Translations under genes and position numbers: made by a program
Part shown: piece after piece, positions 6,984 through 8,485 of the stretch
How positions within the stretch are numbered: the first letter of the stretch is position 1
Layout of the letters: every line of letters starts with the position of its first letter
The notes under the pieces: generated by a model
Databases searched by the model: none
The model's input: the letters and a program-made list of their open reading frames with translations, nothing else
What the model was told of the DNA's origin: nothing
Origin: Betaproteobacteria bacterium
GTDB taxonomy: Bacteria > Pseudomonadota > Gammaproteobacteria > Burkholderiales > SG8-39
Direction of reading: 5' to 3'
Length of the DNA stretch: 8,485 nt
NCBI GenBank assembly: GCA_005884335.1
Contig: VBCJ01000322.1
Coordinates: forward strand, 1 to 8,485

Positions 6984-7175
6984 TCAGCCTAAAACGCTCT
7001 GCGTTATGCGACCTCTGCCCTTCCCGGCGGCCAAGCCGGCTTTCCACATCAGGCCTTCCTGCATCATGAAAGAGAGTTCGTGGCCGCGCCTCGCAGCCTC
7101 GATCATCATGGCGTGGGTCGAGTCCTTGTGGATCTTGAAAGACGGCAGGGGATCGGCGATGAAGGCTATTCTCAT
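6984..7175 (-). pseudogene. gshB: Truncated glutathione synthetase, N-terminal fragment only
   Basis: GshB ligates gamma-glutamylcysteine and glycine with ATP to make glutathione. The open frame reads MRIAFIADPLPSFKIHKDST (1-20), then AMMIEAARRGHEL (22-34) and GLMWKAGLAA (41-50), which is the recognisable N-terminal substrate-binding region of bacterial GshB. Family resemblance stops near residue 52 (about position 7020); the last ~11 residues are unrelated, and a stop follows at 6984. Intact enzymes are about 315 residues, so the whole ATP-grasp part is missing and the fragment cannot be functional. No other GshB piece appears downstream. The break lies on the side of the IS debris and AT-rich insert, which probably caused it. 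No clear ribosome binding site precedes the ATG, but a dyad at 7182-7197 does. A working gshB is presumably elsewhere in the genome. Confidence 0.8.
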
Positions 7176-7181
7176 CTAGCG

Positions 7182-7197
7182 AGTGCGCGAGCGCACT
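7182..7197. repeat. Perfect 7-bp dyad upstream of the gshB fragment
   Basis: AGTGCGC-GA-GCGCACT is a perfect 7-bp inverted repeat with a 2-nt centre, starting 7 nt upstream of the ATG of the gshB fragment. It could be a regulator site or a hairpin in the leader of the former gene. No poly-T follows, so a terminator is unlikely. Confidence 0.5.
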
Positions 7198-7314
7198 GCG
7201 CTGGAAATGACGACCGCTTGTGAAGCACGCCGTCGGTGCGGCGCCATGTCGGGTGCCGGCGCGGTGCTAAGAGAGGTCCATCTAACCAAGCCGTTCTCTT
7301 ACGTCGCTCTTGCT

Positions 7315-7551
7315 CTAGCTCGGTCTTCCCGAGCCTCGATTCAACTGGTTTCGGATCTGACGCAGAAGCAGCGTCACGACGAATACCAGGCAGACGATCG
7401 CAAACTCGAGCAGCCTCCCGGCGCTGTAGTTGCCACGCAGCGTGATCGTGTAGCCGAAGGCGTTGGCGAATACCTCGGAGACCGCGATCGCTAGCAGGCC
7501 GAAGGCAATGATAAAGAGCAGTCTCATGGCACCGGTCAAGACTTTTTCCAT
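7315..7551 (-). CDS. Small two-helix inner-membrane protein
   Basis: I do not recognise the family. The 78-residue product has two clear hydrophobic helices, about residues 11-30 (LLFIIAFGLLAIAVSEVFAN) and 46-63 (around RLLEFAIVCLVFVVTLLL), joined by a polar loop, and a basic C-terminal tail (RQIRNQLNRGSGRPS). A helical hairpin in the inner membrane, probably with both ends in the cytoplasm, is the simplest topology. Two in-frame ATGs are present, at 7557 and 7551. The AGGAG at 7560-7564 is 8 nt from the second and only 2 nt from the first, so I chose 7551. It follows the small exported-protein gene by about 50 nt in the same direction, which suggests co-transcription. Composition matches the GC-rich chromosome. 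Function is unknown. Confidence 0.65.
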   Translation of the reverse strand: MEKVLTGAMRLLFIIAFGLLAIAVSEVFANAFGYTITLRGNYSAGRLLEFAIVCLVFVVTLLLRQIRNQLNRGSGRPS

Positions 7552-7602
7552 GGTCATCTCTCCTGAAACCTCAAGTCAACGCGAACGAGCTCAACCTCGG
7601 GA

Positions 7603-7893
7603 CTATTTTCGCGGGATCTCGGTTATGTTCGGGCCGAGCGCACCACGGGCGTAGTTGACCCTCACTACCACGATGCTCTCGTCGGACTTCTTGAACCACA
7701 ATACCGCGACGTAAGGGTCGGGAGCCGACGTCACGGATACGAGCTGTCCGTACGCGATGGGAATGGCATCGGTGAATTGCGCGGCCATGATTCTTAAGTG
7801 GCCTTCGGGCTGAACGGGCTCCTGGATCTTCTGGCACGACGCTGTCAAGCAGGTCGCCGCCATCACAAGGGGTGTAATCGTGCTCTTCCGCAT
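7603..7893 (-). CDS. Small exported protein, possible lipoprotein
   Basis: I do not recognise the family. The 96-residue product starts MRKS and has a hydrophobic stretch (about 6-18) ending in LTASC with Cys20, which resembles a lipobox, although the -3 position is Thr instead of the usual Leu. It may be a lipoprotein or simply a secreted protein. The mature part looks like a small beta-rich domain: PIAYGQLVSVTS (45-56), PYVAVLWFKKSD (60-71), SIVVVRVNYARG (73-84). The start is well supported by AAAGGAG at 7899-7905, 5 nt from the ATG at 7893. A TACAAT hexamer at 7986-7991 (minus strand) could be a -10 element, but no good -35 accompanies it. It probably forms a two-gene unit with the membrane protein that follows. 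Confidence 0.7.
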   Translation of the reverse strand: MRKSTITPLVMAATCLTASCQKIQEPVQPEGHLRIMAAQFTDAIPIAYGQLVSVTSAPDPYVAVLWFKKSDESIVVVRVNYARGALGPNITEIPRK

Positions 7894-7898
7894 GGCAT

Positions 7899-7905
7899 CT
7901 CCTTT
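7899..7905 (-). promoter_or_regulatory. Strong ribosome binding site of the small exported protein
   Basis: AAAGGAG on the minus strand lies 5 nt before the ATG at 7893 and is the best Shine-Dalgarno match I found in the window. It favours this frame over the overlapping frames of the same region. Confidence 0.7.
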
Positions 7906-8163
7906 CGTTCGAGTTTTTCGACCTCACTTCCCGTCGCTCGATCACGGGAAGGACCCCCAAATTCGTGCCTGCTCTTCATACCCCAATTGTAACGTTCTGT
8001 CGAGCAGCGAACCGTCCCCGAGGGCGGTTCGGGCAGCCCCGGGGTACCGGAGAGCATCTGCGCCGCGACCGCGAGTGATATGAAAATCAATTTGCCCGTT
8101 GCCGGCGTCCCCTGCGGCTGAAACCTTGTAGCGACGCCTGAGCGGTGCATCCCGCACTCGGCT

Positions 8164-8209
8164 GCGCCGATCCAGGTTGCCGGCGCGCGTTCGGCGGTCG
8201 GATCGGCGC
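8164..8209. repeat. Perfect 10-bp inverted repeat
   Basis: GCGCCGATCC at 8164-8173 is repeated in inverted form as GGATCGGCGC at 8200-8209, with a 26-nt GC-rich spacer. No T-run follows on either strand, so it is not a typical terminator. It might be a structured RNA, a protein-binding site or leftover element ends. Confidence 0.45.
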
Positions 8210-8319
8210 TCCCTGGGCGCTGCGCAACGGGCGTTGCGGCAAATCATGCACTCGCCGGGCGCCCAATGCCGGACTTCAGCGAATTTGGACAGCAGTGATT
8301 TTGTCCCTTAGATTACACT

Positions 8320-8485
8320 TCAATTCCTTGAAAACACTTCAGGCAATTCTTTTATTAGAATTTCTGCAACAATTTTATTCCCTGACGGATTAAGGTGTCC
8401 ATCGTGACTCCAATACAGATCCCTTAGTGCCAAATGACGCTCGCGAAAATGAAATGTTAGATCGATAAACCTAATGGCATCATGA
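8320..8485 (-). CDS. Second SGNH/GDSL-like hydrolase, C-terminal end only
   Basis: The frame is open from the right window edge to a TGA at 8320-8322 and gives the last 54 residues of a protein that starts beyond the window. It contains RDLYWSHDGHLNPSGNKIVA (21-40), the end-of-domain signature of SGNH/GDSL-like and AlgX/AlgJ-like hydrolases: the D-x-H pair supplies the catalytic acid and histidine, followed by N-x-x-G. The tail after it (AEILIKELPEVF) resembles the tail of the first SGNH gene (AEHFFKLPRQ), so the two may belong to the same broad family. Composition is AT-rich, like the first SGNH gene and unlike the 1.5 kb between them. The substrate is unknown; polysaccharide O-acyl modification is the usual role of such proteins. 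The partial length prevents a closer assignment. Confidence 0.75.
   Translation of the reverse strand, partial: HDAIRFIDLTFHFRERHLALRDLYWSHDGHLNPSGNKIVAEILIKELPEVFSRN

Larger units (their letters stand above)
7894..8319. other. GC-rich stretch with no convincing gene
   Basis: About 425 nt between the small exported protein and the second SGNH gene. One minus-strand frame (stop at 7863, overlapping the next gene by 31 nt) contains KLIFISLAVAAQMLSG, which looks like a signal peptide core, near 8050-8097. It lacks an ATG with a ribosome binding site at that point, so I do not call it a gene. A 10-bp inverted repeat lies at 8164-8209. Otherwise I see nothing recognisable. Confidence 0.4.

Noticed and set aside
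6915..7010. Integron attC-like ends (GGTTAGCC and GCGTTATGC) in the junction
   Set aside because: Both run in the same direction, neither fits the GTTRRRY consensus, and no complementary partner (RYYYAAC) is placed to form the attC stem.
7183..7494. Plus-strand open frame of 103 residues
   Set aside because: Largely antisense to the two-helix membrane protein gene, with shadow-like composition.
7942..8247. Minus-strand open frame of 101 residues
   Set aside because: Arg-rich low-complexity composition, no ribosome binding site and no recognisable domain.
8287..8306. GGACA...TGTCC stem after the second SGNH gene, considered as a terminator
   Set aside because: The stem is only 5 bp with a 10-nt loop and no T-run follows on the minus strand.

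Overview
The window looks like a GC-rich proteobacterial chromosome, most likely a betaproteobacterium. This rests on family resemblance and base composition, not on a search. Most of the DNA is very GC-rich (positions 1321-1380 contain 47 G/C of 60). Two stretches are clearly poorer: 5521-5580 has 25/60, 6001-6060 has 22/60 and 8341-8400 has 21/60. Every gene I accept as intact or partial lies on the minus strand; the only plus-strand coding trace is a transposase remnant.

Region 1 (1-5310) is a tightly packed glycolate-utilisation operon read right to left: hyi (hydroxypyruvate isomerase), glcD (FAD subunit of glycolate oxidase), a predicted outer-membrane beta-barrel protein, glcE (second FAD subunit) and glcF (iron-sulfur subunit, running off the left edge). 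Gaps are 23, 2 and 2 nt, then a 1-nt overlap. GlcDEF oxidises glycolate to glyoxylate and passes electrons to the membrane quinone pool. Hyi interconverts hydroxypyruvate and tartronate semialdehyde, so the operon fits a glycerate-type route for glyoxylate. The odd member is the beta-barrel gene set between glcD and glcE.

Region 2 (about 5355-7197) is a patchwork of foreign and broken DNA. Directly upstream of hyi is a plus-strand remnant of an ISL3-type transposase with an internal deletion and frame change. Its stop overlaps the end of an AT-rich minus-strand gene for a membrane-anchored SGNH/GDSL-like hydrolase. That gene is flanked by an imperfect direct repeat of about 27-29 nt. Further right is the first ~52 codons of gshB (glutathione synthetase), cut off abruptly.

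Region 3 (7315-8319) is GC-rich again. It holds two small minus-strand genes with good ribosome binding sites (a small exported protein, possibly a lipoprotein, followed by a two-helix membrane protein), then about 430 nt without a convincing gene. Region 4 (8320-8485) is AT-rich again and holds the C-terminal end of a second SGNH-hydrolase-like gene whose tail resembles the first. Two AT-rich SGNH genes in one orientation, with IS and gshB debris between them, suggest horizontally acquired surface-polysaccharide-type DNA next to a core metabolic operon. I see no complete novel defence or mobile system here.
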